DNA of 64,000 bases from Elmis aenea (taxonomy: Eukaryota; Arthropoda; Insecta; Coleoptera; Elmidae), in assembly GCA_947652605.1 (NCBI GenBank), contig OX393579.1, forward strand, positions 50,164,970 through 50,228,969, in the 5' to 3' direction. Shown here piece after piece: positions 22,283 through 34,099 of the stretch. Position 1 is the stretch's first letter. Every line of letters begins with the position of its first letter. The notes beneath the pieces are model-generated. The model did no database searches, had not been told where the DNA came from, and saw only the letters and a program-made list of their open reading frames with translations. Made by a program: the position numbers and the translations under genes.

Positions 22283-24186
22283 TGTATATAATTTAAATTG
22301 AAAAACTTCCAATGTTATTTATAAGAACGATCTCTATACTAGTTTGGAGACTCTCCTCTTTCCGCCAAAGGGTTACTTATTACTTGCAATAAATTTTATT
22401 GTAAAAAAAAAAAAATGAAATATCTGTCGATAAAAAGACGATGGTCTTGAAAGTAGCGTAAATTCTTTAGCAATAGATTCTTCGTGTAAATAAGATTAGT
22501 CAGTTGTAATTGTTTTATTCTTTATCTTTCTGGACAAATGTTAAGAAATTGTCCTCGCTTCGTCAACGGGAAAATCTTGAAAAAAAGTTTTAAGGATTCG
22601 TTAACATGTAAAGATATTAAACCGACTAGGTACATGGGTACTTATTGTAGTTTATACATTGCTGAAGTTGTCCCCATGTTATTCCACCGGCAGTAAGTTA
22701 GGCTTACAAGTTGCACCGCCATAATTGCGGATGCAAATTATCTTTCTTGAATAATAACGAGGTGGCAAATGAAAATGGTGTTGCTGTCGATTTAAAAGGA
22801 ATGGAATCTTGTAGCAAGTATCGCTGCACTTTACGACACTCTGCAAGTAGACGGACTGTTATTGCAAGTTGTTTCTGGAGGACGTGCGGGTTCTAATTCG
22901 ACCGTCGCGTCGCAGAGGTCTGCCTGATAATTGTTGCAAAAATCCGATAACGTAAAAATGTGTTCCGTCTGGGTAACCGAGTTAGGAACCGGCTCGACCG
23001 CTTGCTCCGTTTTCTTTGTTCCCTTGACATGCTCTGTTACGTTGTTCTAAAAAGTTAACGCGGGACGTGGTAATTTCGTGAAGTTTTGCGGCGTCTCGCG
23101 CCTCTAAGTATCCATTAGACTGCACTTAGTGTTGGGTTAAATGTGTTGAAAAGTTGTAAGCCGCGCGAGAATTGCTTCCATCGTTGTTTCATCGAAGCTC
23201 TATTTTATTTTACTGTTTTTTCTCATATTTTTTAAATGAAATCTGGAACAGAACGAAATCGATAACGATAAATAGGACGTGGACGAAATAGTGACATTGT
23301 TTGGAGCAGTAGAAACAAAGCTGTACCAATGAATGTTGTTCAGTATCATAATTTTGAGCCCATAGTGAAAAATAATCTTTGCAACTCGACAAATATACAC
23401 AATTCGAAAAAAATATTTTTTAGCAATGTAATGGAGAATATGATGGGAAGAAAGATGGAAGAGCTTGCATTTACCATCATCCGTCTTCTTAGAGAAGCAA
23501 TTCTTAATTTTCATGAGTTTTTAAAAAAGCACACATCATAACCTAATGCGTTAATGTTTGTACATATTAAAACACGAGTAGTTCACTTAAACGAGTTTAA
23601 GTATCTTTTACACAAATTCTTTAAGCCAGCTTAATTTTACAAAGGGTTTGGCAGTTTTTTTTTTGTAATTGTACTTGCTTATCTTCAAAAATTGGGGAAA
23701 TCAGTTAAGCGTTGAAAAATTGTAGTTCTTTGGCATATTGTAACACAAGGCCGAATCTGCATATTTTGAGGTCTGAAGATTTTTTTTTTGTTTAAATCCA
23801 AAATGTTACAATCTGTTTCATTCAGTAATTTGTATGAAGAAACTGACACATTGACATGTAGGAGATTGTTCATTGGCGAGATCCTGTAAACATCGTTAAC
23901 TCAATTTTCTTAAATACAACACCCTATATGTTTTTACATATTCTTGTAGAAAAGTTGATTGTCTTTCAAAAACATGTTTCATACCTAAAACTGATATTTT
24001 ATGAGATATCGCGATTTTATTGTGAATTTTAGGGTAACGTGATATTTTCGAGTAGACTATGAAGGTAGGCAGCGGTAATTTTGGAACAATTGAAAGACAA
24101 AAAAACAAGAAAGTTGTAGTTTTATCTTTTCCTTCCGAATTTTTGACATTTTTTTCATCCTGAAGGTGGAATTTTACCATTTTTAC
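22283..24186. other. mixed single-copy stretch, no gene identified
   Basis: No recognisable protein was found. A CpG-containing segment is at about 22860-23110. At 23910-23928 the sequence ACACCCTATA looks like a decayed terminus of a CAGGGTG-type foldback reading leftward, with no partner found. Frames at 22711-22896, 23200-23541 and 23896-24180 are unrecognised. Confidence 0.3.
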
Positions 24187-24194
24187 GTTTAAAT

Positions 24195-24559
24195 CAGGGG
24201 TTTGGAGCAGTCCAATTTTTTAATTGCTCCGCACCAGCTCCGCTCCGGCATCAAAATGCCTACTCCAGCTCCGCTCCATGCTCCCAATATTGTTAACATT
24301 AAAAAAATGGTTTTTAAACAAAGTTTTAATAATATCGGATATGTAGAAGTTGGTCAAAAATAACAATATTTGACCCTAACAAACAAGTGAAGTTAAATAA
24401 ATGTTTGAAAAAACAAATTATTGATCTTCAAACGTTGAAAAAAGTACATAATAAACTGGAGCAGTGGAGCAATCAAAATTATTTGCTCTGGACTCCGCTC
24501 CTGCTCCGGGCAAAAACCCATTGCTTCACTGCTCCGTGCTCCTCCGTTCCAAACCCCTC
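24195..24559 (+). mobile_element. non-autonomous hAT family G, copy 3
   Basis: This 365-base copy starts CAGGGGTTTGGAGCAG and ends TTCCAAACCCCTC. It is flanked by a perfect 8-base duplication, GTTTAAAT (24187-24194 and 24560-24567). The AT-rich middle, including TTTGACCCTAACAAAC, matches the other copies. Confidence 0.93.
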
Positions 24560-24567
24560 GTTTAAAT

Positions 24568-25204
24568 CGAGGTTTCTTAGAATTACGCATTTATTCATTG
24601 AACCAGTGTGATGGGATAAATACTATAAACTATTTTTTGTGTTTCTACAGTATGATTTTCGGTTCAACAGAAAACAGTTTTAACCCTAACCGTTTTTTTT
24701 TTAAATTTAAAGAAAGATTGACTAGTGACTTTTTTAATCAGCGTTTTTTTTTCGCGTATTTAATACATTATCAATCGGCCTTTAGGACTTTGCAAACGAA
24801 CAAAATCAATTATATGAAAAATACTGTGGCGCTGATAAGAAACCTCGATATAAACGTAAGATTGGTAAAATTATATCTTCGTTGACCTCTTCTGGTTGGG
24901 TCAGGTCTGAAGGTTGAGAGTTAAAATCGACCTATCCATGCCTGAAAATCTATATGGAAAAAAATATTTAAAAGTGGGCTATGAAGCGGATTTTTCATAG
25001 TAAATTTGACTCTTCTAGTTGATTATCTTATATGCGTGAAATATCCGCAATAAAAAAATCAACATATTTTAATCTGTTCCGAACGATAATTTAAGTAATC
25101 CATAAAACTGAGTACAGAACACAGAATAACATTTTGCTCTTGAGAAACTGAACTGTAATGATATAGTTTTCGTTCCCATTTACAACATCTTTGTTGCTAT
25201 TGTT
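24568..25204. other. no gene seen
   Basis: A 95-codon frame at 24598-24885 is rich in F, N and K and shows no known motif. I regard it as chance. Confidence 0.3.
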
Positions 25205-25212
25205 GTACACAT

Positions 25213-26046
25213 TAGGGTTTCTCATATTTGACCATTTTGCTTGTCCCGGGATTCCGGGAAGAAATCGGCCTTTGTCCCGGAATTTCCCGGGATCCCGGGA
25301 TGTAATAAATTATGTCAATATTTTTAAATAAATAACCCAAAAAATTAAGGGAGCGGTTTATTACTTAAAAACAACTCCCAAGTCATACCTATATGTAATA
25401 CATTTTGCTCCATGATTATTACAAATAATTCAATAATATTGGTGAGAGAAACATACATTTCGGAATTATAACCTTTCCATTGCAATTTCATTTTTATGAA
25501 TACAATAATATAATTTTTACAATGAATTTTTGTAATGTGATTTAAGAAAACAAAGGTGATCTGTGCTTCAGTCAATTAGTCTTTTTCTTAATTTATTAAC
25601 AAAAAGTCCTGCTGCATAAAATGCTCTCTCAGTCTCTATTGATGTAGGTGAAATTGTCTTGAGAGCATCTAGCAGCAAAGAAACATCGTTATTATCAATA
25701 AAATTTCATTTATAAGATATTTTGCTTTGAATTATCAGGGTACACAAAAATAAAACTGTAAAAGTCTTTTGAAGATATTAACTTTGTAATGGAGACCGGG
25801 CTTCTTTGCGCCATACTAAAAGAGAAAAAATATTTTGAAGTTTTTCCATAATTTACTGTTAGTAAAGACATTTTAAGCATAAAATTCTGATATGAAATAA
25901 TAGTATTACAAAGATCTTAGCACAAAATAAACGAAAACAACACTTTTTTTAAATCCCGGGAATTCCCGGGACAAAAAGTATTTCCCGAGAAATATAAAAT
26001 AGCTTAAAATGGACCGGGATCCCGGGATCCCGGGAAAGAAACCCTA
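25213..26046 (-). mobile_element. hAT family H, copy 1
   Basis: This 834-base element has termini TAGGGTTTCTC and GAAAGAAACCCTA. It is flanked by a perfect 8-base duplication, GTACACAT (25205-25212 and 26047-26054). Both subterminal regions carry repeated CCCGGGAT and TCCCGGGA palindromes. The middle encodes part of a hAT transposase on the minus strand. Confidence 0.93.
25517..25678 (-). pseudogene. hAT transposase dimerisation-domain remnant
   Basis: The minus-strand frame reads LLLDALKTISPTSIETERAF, then AAGLFVNKLRKRLID, a stop, then TDHLCFLKSHY. This matches the C-terminal hAT dimerisation region, where PPTS-ESERAFSAAG and a final CFLKSY are typical. One in-frame stop breaks it. The zinc finger and catalytic core are not found in this 834-base element. 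Confidence 0.85.
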
Positions 26047-26054
26047 GTACACAT

Positions 26055-27299
26055 ACATAAAGTTTAAAATCTTGTCAAAACTGTCATGCATATGTTTTTT
26101 TTAAATAATCATTTAAATACATGATTTCATACTTAAATTTAGAGGCATAAAAAGCAGTTTTCTAACGCGGACATACATCAACAAACTGTACCCAACGGTT
26201 TAATAGCCAAGGACAGCAAATGTAGTTCAGAGCGCTCCCATATTTAATCAAGTTTCGGAAACCTGTAAACGATAACTTATCACAGCAAACTAATGAAGCT
26301 CTTAACATATTTATTTTTATCTTGTATCTTGCACTGCTAGCCCAGTAAAAAATATCTGAAAACATGGATTCATATCGACGTGAAGACGTTTGTTCCCGGA
26401 TTTACCGTTGGAGTAAATGAGACGTATCTTTAACTAATTAATACACGGTTACCTTTCCCTTATTACAAACAGCGCCTAGTGCCAATGGTTAAACAAGTAA
26501 ATGGCAAAGTAAACAATGCATCGATTATGTTTACTTTCTAAACATAAAAGATCTGCGTTCACACCTTTTGACATTTAACAATTCTGTTGTAAATCACCGC
26601 CTATTTTCTAATAATAGCGTCAATAATACACGACGGATGTAGGTACTGCACTCTCACTGATTCCAACTCGCGTTTTTTTTTTGTTCAATACGGAACAACG
26701 ATATATATTGTGCGCCACACAACTTTATCAAGACGTGTACAGATAGAAAGTCACATATTGGTTACGTCTAATGTTTTAAATCCGCTAAATAACGTCGAGT
26801 TTTCTATAGCTTCTGTTTTTTTTTGTGTACAATTTATTGTTTACGGTGTTAGGTTTATTGTCTGTAAAAAATGAGTATCGATCGCGCGCTAAGGTGAAAG
26901 GTTTTTAACGCCGAAGTAATTGTTCATATTGACGGTAGTTAATATGAGCTAATTTATTGCTAATCTCACTTAGCCTTCAGGAGTAAGAGAAACTGATCAC
27001 GCCTTGAATTTACGAGATAAAGCGCGTATTTTGATCGCGTGTAGACGTTTTGGTGTTAAGAAAGTCGCGTTTGAAAAATCGTTGGGTTATCTTTGACATA
27101 TCAAATTGAACTGTCGATTGTTCCAATTAATTGCTTTCAAAAAAACAAATTGGTGTGCATGTTAACATAAAATTATTCAATTATTGCTTTAACGACAATA
27201 ATACTGATGAAAGAATTAATCACGGTGAATCAATTTTCTTTGAAAATCGAAAAAGAGCCTTTAGTATAAAAATTGTTTTGTCTGAAAAAGTGGAAGGTT
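26055..27299. other. single-copy stretch, no gene seen
   Basis: No repeat was recognised. The part around 26840-27100 has several CpG-rich words such as ATCGATCGCGCGC. The frame at 26162-26365 is unrecognised. Confidence 0.3.
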
Positions 27300-27640
27300 T
27301 TCAAACTAAAAGAATAGGTGCAGTAACAGATATTAAGAAAAATATGGAGACGAATCAGTTAAGATGGCTTGGACATTTACTACGCATGCCAGAAAGTAGA
27401 TACGCGAAAATAGGATGGAAAATGAAGATAGAGGGAAAAAGAAAGAGAGGAAGACCAAGAATAAAATGGGAAAAAGAAGTGAGGCAGAGACTAGAAGAAA
27501 AAGGAGTCAGCTGGAGAGATGTGCTACAATTAGCTAACGATAGGCAGGAGTGGAGAAACATAATACAGAAATAGAAAAGCATACCTCGACACCGAAAGGT
27601 ACAGGAGAACCATTTAAAAAGAAGAAGAACAATTGGTTTA
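27300..27640 (+). pseudogene. LINE ORF2 C-terminus and 3' tail
   Basis: The frame reads TDIKKNMETNQLRWLGHLL, RMPESRYAKIGW, KRKRGRPRIKWEKE, then GVSWRDVLQLANDRQEW and a stop at about 27574. This is the usual C-terminal segment of an insect LINE ORF2: a WLGH motif, a basic GRPR-KW motif and a terminal D-R-EW. Sequence just upstream in the same open frame (27131-27290) is not clearly LINE-derived. The 3' tail is a short AAGAAG run. Confidence 0.8.
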
Positions 27641-28409
27641 AAAGTTCATAGACACTTTCATAATAATTATTAACCCTCTTGGTTCTATTTACTATTTAAA
27701 AAAGGTTTTATAGTCTTTAAACTTGTTTCAAAATAGGAGAAAAAAATTTAAACTAAAGTCAATACCTCCATACTTCATAAACATGTTATGATAATCTTAG
27801 CTGACACTCATTTAACATTTTCGGTTAAATTGCGATAAAAAAATGTCTAATCCAAAACTGAAAAAGTGCTAAGACTATATACCTAGTCCTTGAATTTTCT
27901 TCGTGCCAATGCAAAAAATGTAAACTTAAGCCATTACCTGCATAGTTCCTAATGGCATTGTAGAGGGCCTTGCCTAACTGACTATCATTTAACCTCAATA
28001 AGGTCAAATCACAATTTTTAAAAATCCACAAAAAAACTGAAAAAGATTGTTTTTTTTTTGGAAATATTTAGAAACCAAAGCAATAAGCTCAAATTTCAAG
28101 AATTCACTATAATTTTTACATTTATCCTTAGTTCAGTCTATTCTCAATAAAAAATGTTTGTCAAAAGTACAATGTTGTAACGAAATGTAATGTATTTTTA
28201 GATTTTATTCCAGGAAGGGCTACCAAGATCATGGTGAAAAGTATTCAAAGATATTGTTAGGGACTCCTTTTTTAAGTTAAAAGGTTTTTTGTCCATTTTG
28301 TTGTGATTTGTTGATCTTATTTAACCCATTTTTTTCCGAGGCAAGGTCACCGTATTATGTATTAATCTATTTTATATTTAATCAGCTCTTTAGACCAAGC
28401 TGGCTCATG
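27641..28409. other. AT-rich stretch, nothing recognised
   Basis: No protein or repeat similarity was seen. The minus-strand frame at 27825-28031 looks like chance. Confidence 0.3.
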
Positions 28410-28937
28410 GCTATAACATGTTTTTCAGTTTATTTATTCTTTAACTCCTAGTTCCTTCAGTCTTTTTCCTTCGCCTCTAACCATTTTGTTCGGGGTCTTT
28501 CCGTTACTCCTTTCTCAAATACTTGTTTCGTTGTTCTTTTCTCAGGAAATCTTCATATTTGTCCCAGTCACCTCATTCGTTGTGTCTTTACTACATTAGT
28601 TATATTTGGTTGACCATATAATCTCTTCTCCGTTGTCCTCTTTTCCATTTTCCCCAAAATATCGTCCGTAATACCTTCCTCTCCTTTGTACAGTTTTTCC
28701 TTCTTTTTGATTCATTTTCCACATCTCACCTCCCCTGTACGTAACTATTGGTTTTACGATTGTCTTGTAGATATTAATTGTTACCCTCTTTGAGATATTC
28801 TTTGACCTGAGTACATGGCCCAATGCCGCTAGACATCTTGACCCTTTGATATTTCTTTCTTGTATCTCAGCTCCCTTTTCTCCATCGTCTGATAAAGTGA
28901 CTCCCAAATAGTTAAATTAATCCATTGTAGCTAATAT
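28410..28937 (-). pseudogene. LINE ORF2 fragment (end of RT to C-terminus)
   Basis: Minus strand, upstream to downstream: FNYLGVTLSDDGEK, EIQERNIKGSRCLAALGHVL, ISKRVTINIYKTIVKPIV, then pieces of PNITNVVKTQRMR and GVTERPRTKWLEA in shifted frames. This order is typical of LINE ORF2 after the RT palm, ending in a GRP-KWL motif. It is a different family from 27300-27640. Its 5' side is cut by the TA at 28937-28938, where foldback B2 begins. Confidence 0.8.
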
Positions 28938-28938
28938 A

Positions 28939-30811
28939 CAGGGTGATTGATTGAGACCGGGCATTAAAAATATATGAGGAATGAAAAAGGGTATGGATCT
29001 GAAATTTTGGTTATGACCATAATGGCATCTGATCTGTTTATTGAAAATATTTTCAAGATGGCGACACTTCCGCAAATACCGGAAGTTGGCGTCTACTTTT
29101 TTATTTCAAATACAATGGTCTATTTTTTAGTGCATTTTTGGATTCAAAACGTTATTTTAGAGGGACTTTTATTAGCATTCCCTATACCTAAGTGCAGTCA
29201 TTTTTTAGATTTTTGCACTTTTTTGAAAATTTTTTGATTTTTACCGTGATGCTTAATATTATCTAACATAGCCATTTTTAAAGAAAAAACGCTTAAATTT
29301 AGACCATGCCTAGAAGAAACCTTGGACTACATCCTGGAATTTTTGCAATCCATGAATTACTTACAGGGTGTCCAAAATTTAATTTTCTTTTAATACAACT
29401 TCAGACTACTAAAACTCGTTTTTTTCAAATACAATGCCCAAACTTTTTTTTCATTTTCTACTGCAAAATTACATTCTGCATCAACCTGTATTAGCGTTTC
29501 CTATACCTATCTGCAACAGTTTTCGAGTTATTAAGAATTTTTGATAAAGTTAAGAGAAATTGCAACATTTTTAAATAGTAAGCCTTGGAAAATGACAGCA
29601 AATGCCAATATTAATAACTGTAAACCACTTTTATTGCGTTTGTCTAAAGCATCCATGAAAATGTATAATCAAGAGTATTCAAACACGAATATTTTGAACT
29701 TATTTTATATTCATGAAGAATGTAACAAGATTATTGAAAGAACTTGCCGCCTGTTCAGTGAGAGTTATCCTTATTTGACTGTAATGACCAGACAGAAATT
29801 TTAATGAATAGAATCAATTTTTTTTCAATTTAGAAGAGTGAAATCTGCTTGTATTCGACCTAAGCGTGTGACAAATGATGAAACTAACAAAGTTAACATC
29901 CTGAGATATTTTAATGACCATCCTCAGCGATCAATTCGATTGGTAGCGCAAGACTCGGGTTTAACATACTATGCTGTACAAGCTACATTAAAAATACACA
30001 ACTATTCGTTCACACTTTCAATAATATTCTGAATTTGTCCAAGAATGTAAAATAAATTCAAAATATCCGTGTTTGAATACTCTTGATAATCCATTTTCAT
30101 AGATACTTCAGACAAACGCGATAAAAGCGGTTGACGGTTATTAAGTATTGGCATTTGTTGTCATTTCCAAGGCCTACTATTTAAAAATGTTGCAATTTCT
30201 CTTATCAAAAATTCTTAATAACTCGAAAATTGTTGCAGATAGGTATAGGAAACGCTAATACAGATTGATGCAGAATGTAATTTTGCATTAGAAAATGAAA
30301 AAAAAGTTTGGGCATTGTATTTGAAAAAAAACGAGTTTTGGTGGTCTGAAGTTGTATTAAAAGAAAATTAAATTTTGGACACCCTGTAAGTAATGCATCG
30401 ATTGCAAAATATCCAGGATGTAGTCCAAGGTTTCTTCTAGGCATGGTCTAAATTTAAGCGTTTTTTCTTCAAAAATGGCGGTGGTAGATAATATTAAGCA
30501 TCACGATGAAAATCAAAAAATTTTCAAAAAAGTCCAAAAATCTCAAAAATGGCTGCACTTAGGTATAGGGAATGCTAATAAAAGTCCCTCTAAAATAACG
30601 TTTTGAATCCAAATACGCAATAAAAAATAGACCATTGTATTTGAAATAAGAAAGTAGACGTCAACTTCCGGTATTTTCGGAAGTGTCGCCATATTGAAAA
30701 TATTTTCATTAAACAGATCAGATGCCATTATGGTCATAACCAAAATTTCAGATCCATACCCTTTTTCATTCTTCATATATTTTTAATGCCCGGTCTCAAT
30801 CAATCACCCTG
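28939..30811 (+). mobile_element. foldback family B, copy 2 (full length, 1873 bases)
   Basis: The element has TA at 28937-28938 and 30812-30813. It starts CAGGGTGATTGATTGAGACC and ends with the exact inverse. The arms run about 28939-29714 and 30047-30811, some 770 bases each and still closely similar, leaving a spacer of about 330 bases. The inner part of the left arm plus the spacer encodes the N-terminus of a transposase, so part of the coding region has been copied into the right arm in reverse. Confidence 0.92.
29541..30032 (+). pseudogene. IS630-type transposase, N-terminal region with HTH
   Basis: One reading frame runs through two adjacent stops (29802-29807). The first part has MYNQEYSNTNILNLFYIHEE and CRLFSESYPYLT, which fits the N-terminal helical domain of insect transposases of the DUF4817/HTH type. 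After the stops come CIRPKRVTNDETNKVN and SIRLVAQDSGLTYYAVQ, a helix-turn-helix segment (usually IRQLARETGIS-TSV), then LKIHNYS. The catalytic domain is absent. The left half lies inside the inverted arm. It is a relic, not a functional gene. Confidence 0.75.
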
Positions 30812-30813
30812 TA

Positions 30814-32126
30814 TATTGAGTCCCATACTCATAAACACTTTAAATTTTGTCTCTCGTGTCCTGCTTTGATGCCCATACAGCATTTTATTTATCGTTTTTC
30901 TTAAATGCCCAGTATTTTTGATTAAAAGAGCGCAATGATTGTACACGCAAAACGATTAGGTATTAATTAACAAATATAAGAAATAATTAAACGAGTCTGT
31001 AATTGGAGGTTCTATATATTTTTTTTTACTCACAGAACATTTACTATCTGTCCGAAGATACTAAACAAATCCTTTGACATTTGACGTAAATAATGATGAT
31101 AAACAGAGACATGTAAGTGGCTGTCCAGCGGCACCCACTCCTACAATAGACATAAGAAATGATTTCTATATTTTAGTGTTATATGTATTTAATAAACTGT
31201 ATGTGAAACGTGTCAACAAATTCATGTTAAAAAATGAAAGCAAGACGTCAACATTTCGGTTACTATATTATCCATAAATTTGTTTTCACGTTTACTCATA
31301 AATAATTACGCCCCTCGGCGCAGGGATCAATTTTCAACTTTAAACTTACTTTCCCTTTAAACTCAATATTTAACACGTATTATAATAAAATTAGTGTTCC
31401 TTATATAGACGACCGAAATTGCTGTAAACGAGAAAGTTTCTGTAACAAAGTTTTCTCACAGTTTGATTATTATATCAAATAATAATAGCGTAATGATAAT
31501 ATAATTATTGTATTATCCTTCCGTTGCCGATGTATTTTTCACGGTAATTGTAACGATATTGTGTACCATTCGCAATTACAACAACAGGAAAAATGCTTTA
31601 CTGTTATATAAAATATGGTAGCTGCATAATCACACTTATTATCGGCAGGAACACAGCGTGATCTGGAATATAAGATTAAGCGCTTCCGGAAGTTTTCCTT
31701 GAAGTTCAAGTTTTGTGACCAATTATAGTTTTCTGTATTTAAGTTCAATGTGTTTTTATCGTATATGTACATATGTCGAACAAGGCTGTTGTTTGTCATC
31801 GTTGTACGACTGAAGGCTGCTTGTAAATTCTTTAAACAGGATAGCGGACGATAATCTGTGTTGATTGGGATCCTAAATTTATTAGTCGATTTGCGCCAAT
31901 TTTTATGTTGGTAATTTTTATTTCGCGTATGTGGCGTTAGTAAATATACGATTTTAACAGAATCCTTTAAGGATCATAGCAGCCCAAAAACAGTCTAGTT
32001 AAAATGCTTAATACATCAAGGAGTGACTTATTTTTAAATCTTTGTCAATGGAAATGAGCGTTTACAACAATTGATATATTTATTATTAACGTTCAAATAT
32101 ATAATTTACAAAAAACAAGACTTGCG
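30814..32126. other. single-copy stretch, no gene identified
   Basis: The first 120 bases may continue the LINE interrupted by B2, but the match is too weak to call. The rest shows no known protein. Minus-strand 31539-31799 and plus-strand 31074-31277 frames are unrecognised. Confidence 0.3.
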
Positions 32127-32538
32127 CTTCCAGCTAAAAGTTTAAGACCACCTCAGTTATTTTGTTTTTATATGAAGTTAAACACAAACGATATTTTTCG
32201 AATATAAAAGAAATTTTTACTGAAAAACATAAATAAAATATAATAAAATGAATAACATCAAAGTTAAAATTACATAAAATCAATCAAGAATACTAAAAAT
32301 AATCGTTACACCTACTGAATTCGTTAAAAAAGTCTTTGCAATTATTGGCGTTTTTTTTTACTAATCTTGGCATCCGGTCAATTATTTTTTTCCCGCGAAC
32401 CTATCCTCCATTTTTTTCAAAAAGGTTATCCAAAGTTCTTTTCACGAAGAACATTTTTTGCGTACCTTTCCATCGAGTTCTTCCCATACAAGCTCCAAAG
32501 GATTCAGATCCGGAAGTTTTGGTGGCCAAATCATGTTA
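32127..32538 (-). pseudogene. Tc1-like transposase, C-terminal fossil
   Basis: Minus-strand 32320-32538 reads IWPPKLPDLNPLELVWEELD, GKVRKKC, and, after a frame change, LIDRMPRLVK. This is the Tc1-type segment around SPDLNPIE-LW with the third catalytic residue, followed by the usual I-RMP-V end. A sequence like a Tc1 terminus, CAGCTAAAAGTTTAAGACC, is at about 32131. Foldback A3 inserted at the TA at 32539. Confidence 0.78.
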
Positions 32539-32540
32539 TA

Positions 32541-33161
32541 CAGGGTGTGTAAAAATTGGCGGAAGCGCTACACGTGGCGATGTTCTTCGTAAAATTCCAA
32601 GTCGAAAATCTTAATACGAAAATGTTGTACCATGCTTGCTGTGTCTGCAAGAGGTCCTCAAAGTTTTGACATTTAGTCCTTTAATAAGCGTTATTATTTA
32701 ATACTTGCAAATGAAAAAGCTGCAATTTGGAATAAAAATAAATTTCGAATAGTATTTTTTACTAGATAGTGTTCTTTCTTTCAAAAATTGGTGTTGAAAA
32801 TATGTAAATCACTGATTTGATTGAAAATAATACACATGGCAACATTGTCATTAGCTGTCATCTCTGTTTTTCTCGTAATTATTTCTAGTTTGTATTTTAC
32901 GATACCCAAAAGTTTGCAGCTATGTTTACGAACTAAAGGCTTTCAGTTCGAACAAAAATTGTAAATACCTAAGTAAAAATTGCTGATAAAAAAAAATGTC
33001 CAAATGCAAATCAATGTATGCAATGTTGCCAATTTTTTTTTCTTTAAATGGTTCCTGAGGCCATAGGAAGCATGGTACAACATTTTTGTATCAAGATTTT
33101 CGACTTAGAATTTTACGAAGAACATCACGTGTAGCGCTTCCGCCAATTTATACACACCCTG
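32541..33161 (+). repeat. foldback family A, copy 3 (full length)
   Basis: This 621-base element has TA at 32539-32540 and 33162-33163 and the same termini and arms as the copy at 19760. It lies within the Tc1 fossil, in the codons just before its WPPKLPDLNP motif. Confidence 0.92.
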
Positions 33162-33209
33162 TATAAGAGACAGGGGTGGTTCCCTAATGATTTTGCGTTG
33201 TTTTTTTTA

Positions 33210-33741
33210 CAGGGGTTTGGAGCGGAGCAGTGGAGTAATGGGTTTTTGCTCGTAGCTGGAGCGGAGTCCGGAGCAAATAATTTTGATTGCTTCACTGCTC
33301 CAGCTTATTATGTACAATTTAAAAAAAAAAGCATTTTTTTCGTCTTTTTCAGAGGTTCCGAGCAGTTCAATTTTTCAATTGCTCCGCTCCAGCTGCGCTT
33401 CGGCTTCAAAATGCTTGCTCCAGCTCCGCTCCATGATCCAAATATTATTAACATTAAAAAAAAAGTTTTTTGATTAGAAAAATTGTTTTAATTCTATCGG
33501 ATATGTAGAAGTTGGTCAAAAATAACAATATTTGACCCTAACAAACAAGTGAAGTTAAATAAATATTTGAAAGAACAAATTATTGATCTTCAAACATTGA
33601 AAAAAAGTAAAAAGTAGTTTATTTTTTAAATAATTGTACATAATAAACTGGAGCAGTGGTGCAATCAAAATTATTTGCTCCGGACTCCGCTCCTGCTCCG
33701 GGTAAAAACCCGTTGCTCCACTGCTCCAGCTCCGTGCTCCG
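33210..33741 (+). mobile_element. non-autonomous hAT family G, copy 4 (rearranged)
   Basis: A reversed end (33210-33335, starting CAGGGGTTTGGAGCGG) is joined head-to-head to a nearly full plus-oriented copy (about 33346-33741). The right terminus stops at GCTCCGG and lacks AAACCCCTG, so no target duplication can be read. This looks like a rearrangement or two overlapping insertions. Confidence 0.82.
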
Positions 33742-33754
33742 GAAATTTCACCGG

Positions 33755-34038
33755 AAACAATAAAAAAATTAATTGACCGCATGTCAAGATTGGTGAAAAT
33801 GTCAATAGCCTTTGCAATGGCTTTATTAACGAAAAGTAAGTGTAACGACAAATTTTCTTGCTTGGTTTTATGTAATTCCAACTTTGTAGTGATTAATTTT
33901 TATTATATTAATTATATTTTGTGTATTTATGTTGTTCAATAAACATTTCTTTCATATTTGAAAACTATTTCTTCTGTTTGACTCCTACACTTTTCTAAAA
34001 AAAAACTTAGATGATCTCAAACTTTTGACCGACAGTGT
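33755..34038 (+). pseudogene. Tc1-like 3' end with terminal repeat
   Basis: Plus-strand 33765-33835 reads LIDRMSRLVKMSIAFAMALL, homologous to the LIDRMPRLVK end in the minus-strand fossil at 32320. The right terminus near 34004-34038 reads outward as CACTGTCGGTCAAAAGTTTG next to TA (34039-34040), a typical Tc1 end. The remainder of this copy is missing or hidden beneath G4. Confidence 0.65.
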
Positions 34039-34099
34039 ATAAAAAAAAAACAATGTTATTAAACTTTGATCAGTAAAAATCAATTTCGTACATTTTATT

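Noticed and set aside
21831..22312. Frames rich in S, A, P, E and R in several places (also at 4788, 24393, 33555 and 49584)
   Set aside because: They are translations of the GGAGCN hexamer arrays of hAT family G, repeated wherever the element occurs.
23896..24180. A 94-codon minus-strand frame
   Set aside because: Unrecognised composition next to a decayed foldback terminus; probably chance or an arm of an unknown MITE.
28510..28937. A functional LINE reverse transcriptase
   Set aside because: Only the region after the palm is present, with frameshifts, and the 5' side is cut by foldback B2.
29782..29833. A short intron removing the two stops inside the B2 transposase frame
   Set aside because: A GT...TTTCAATTTAG span is possible, but alignment of the flanking motifs works better if the stops are read as simple decay in one continuous frame.
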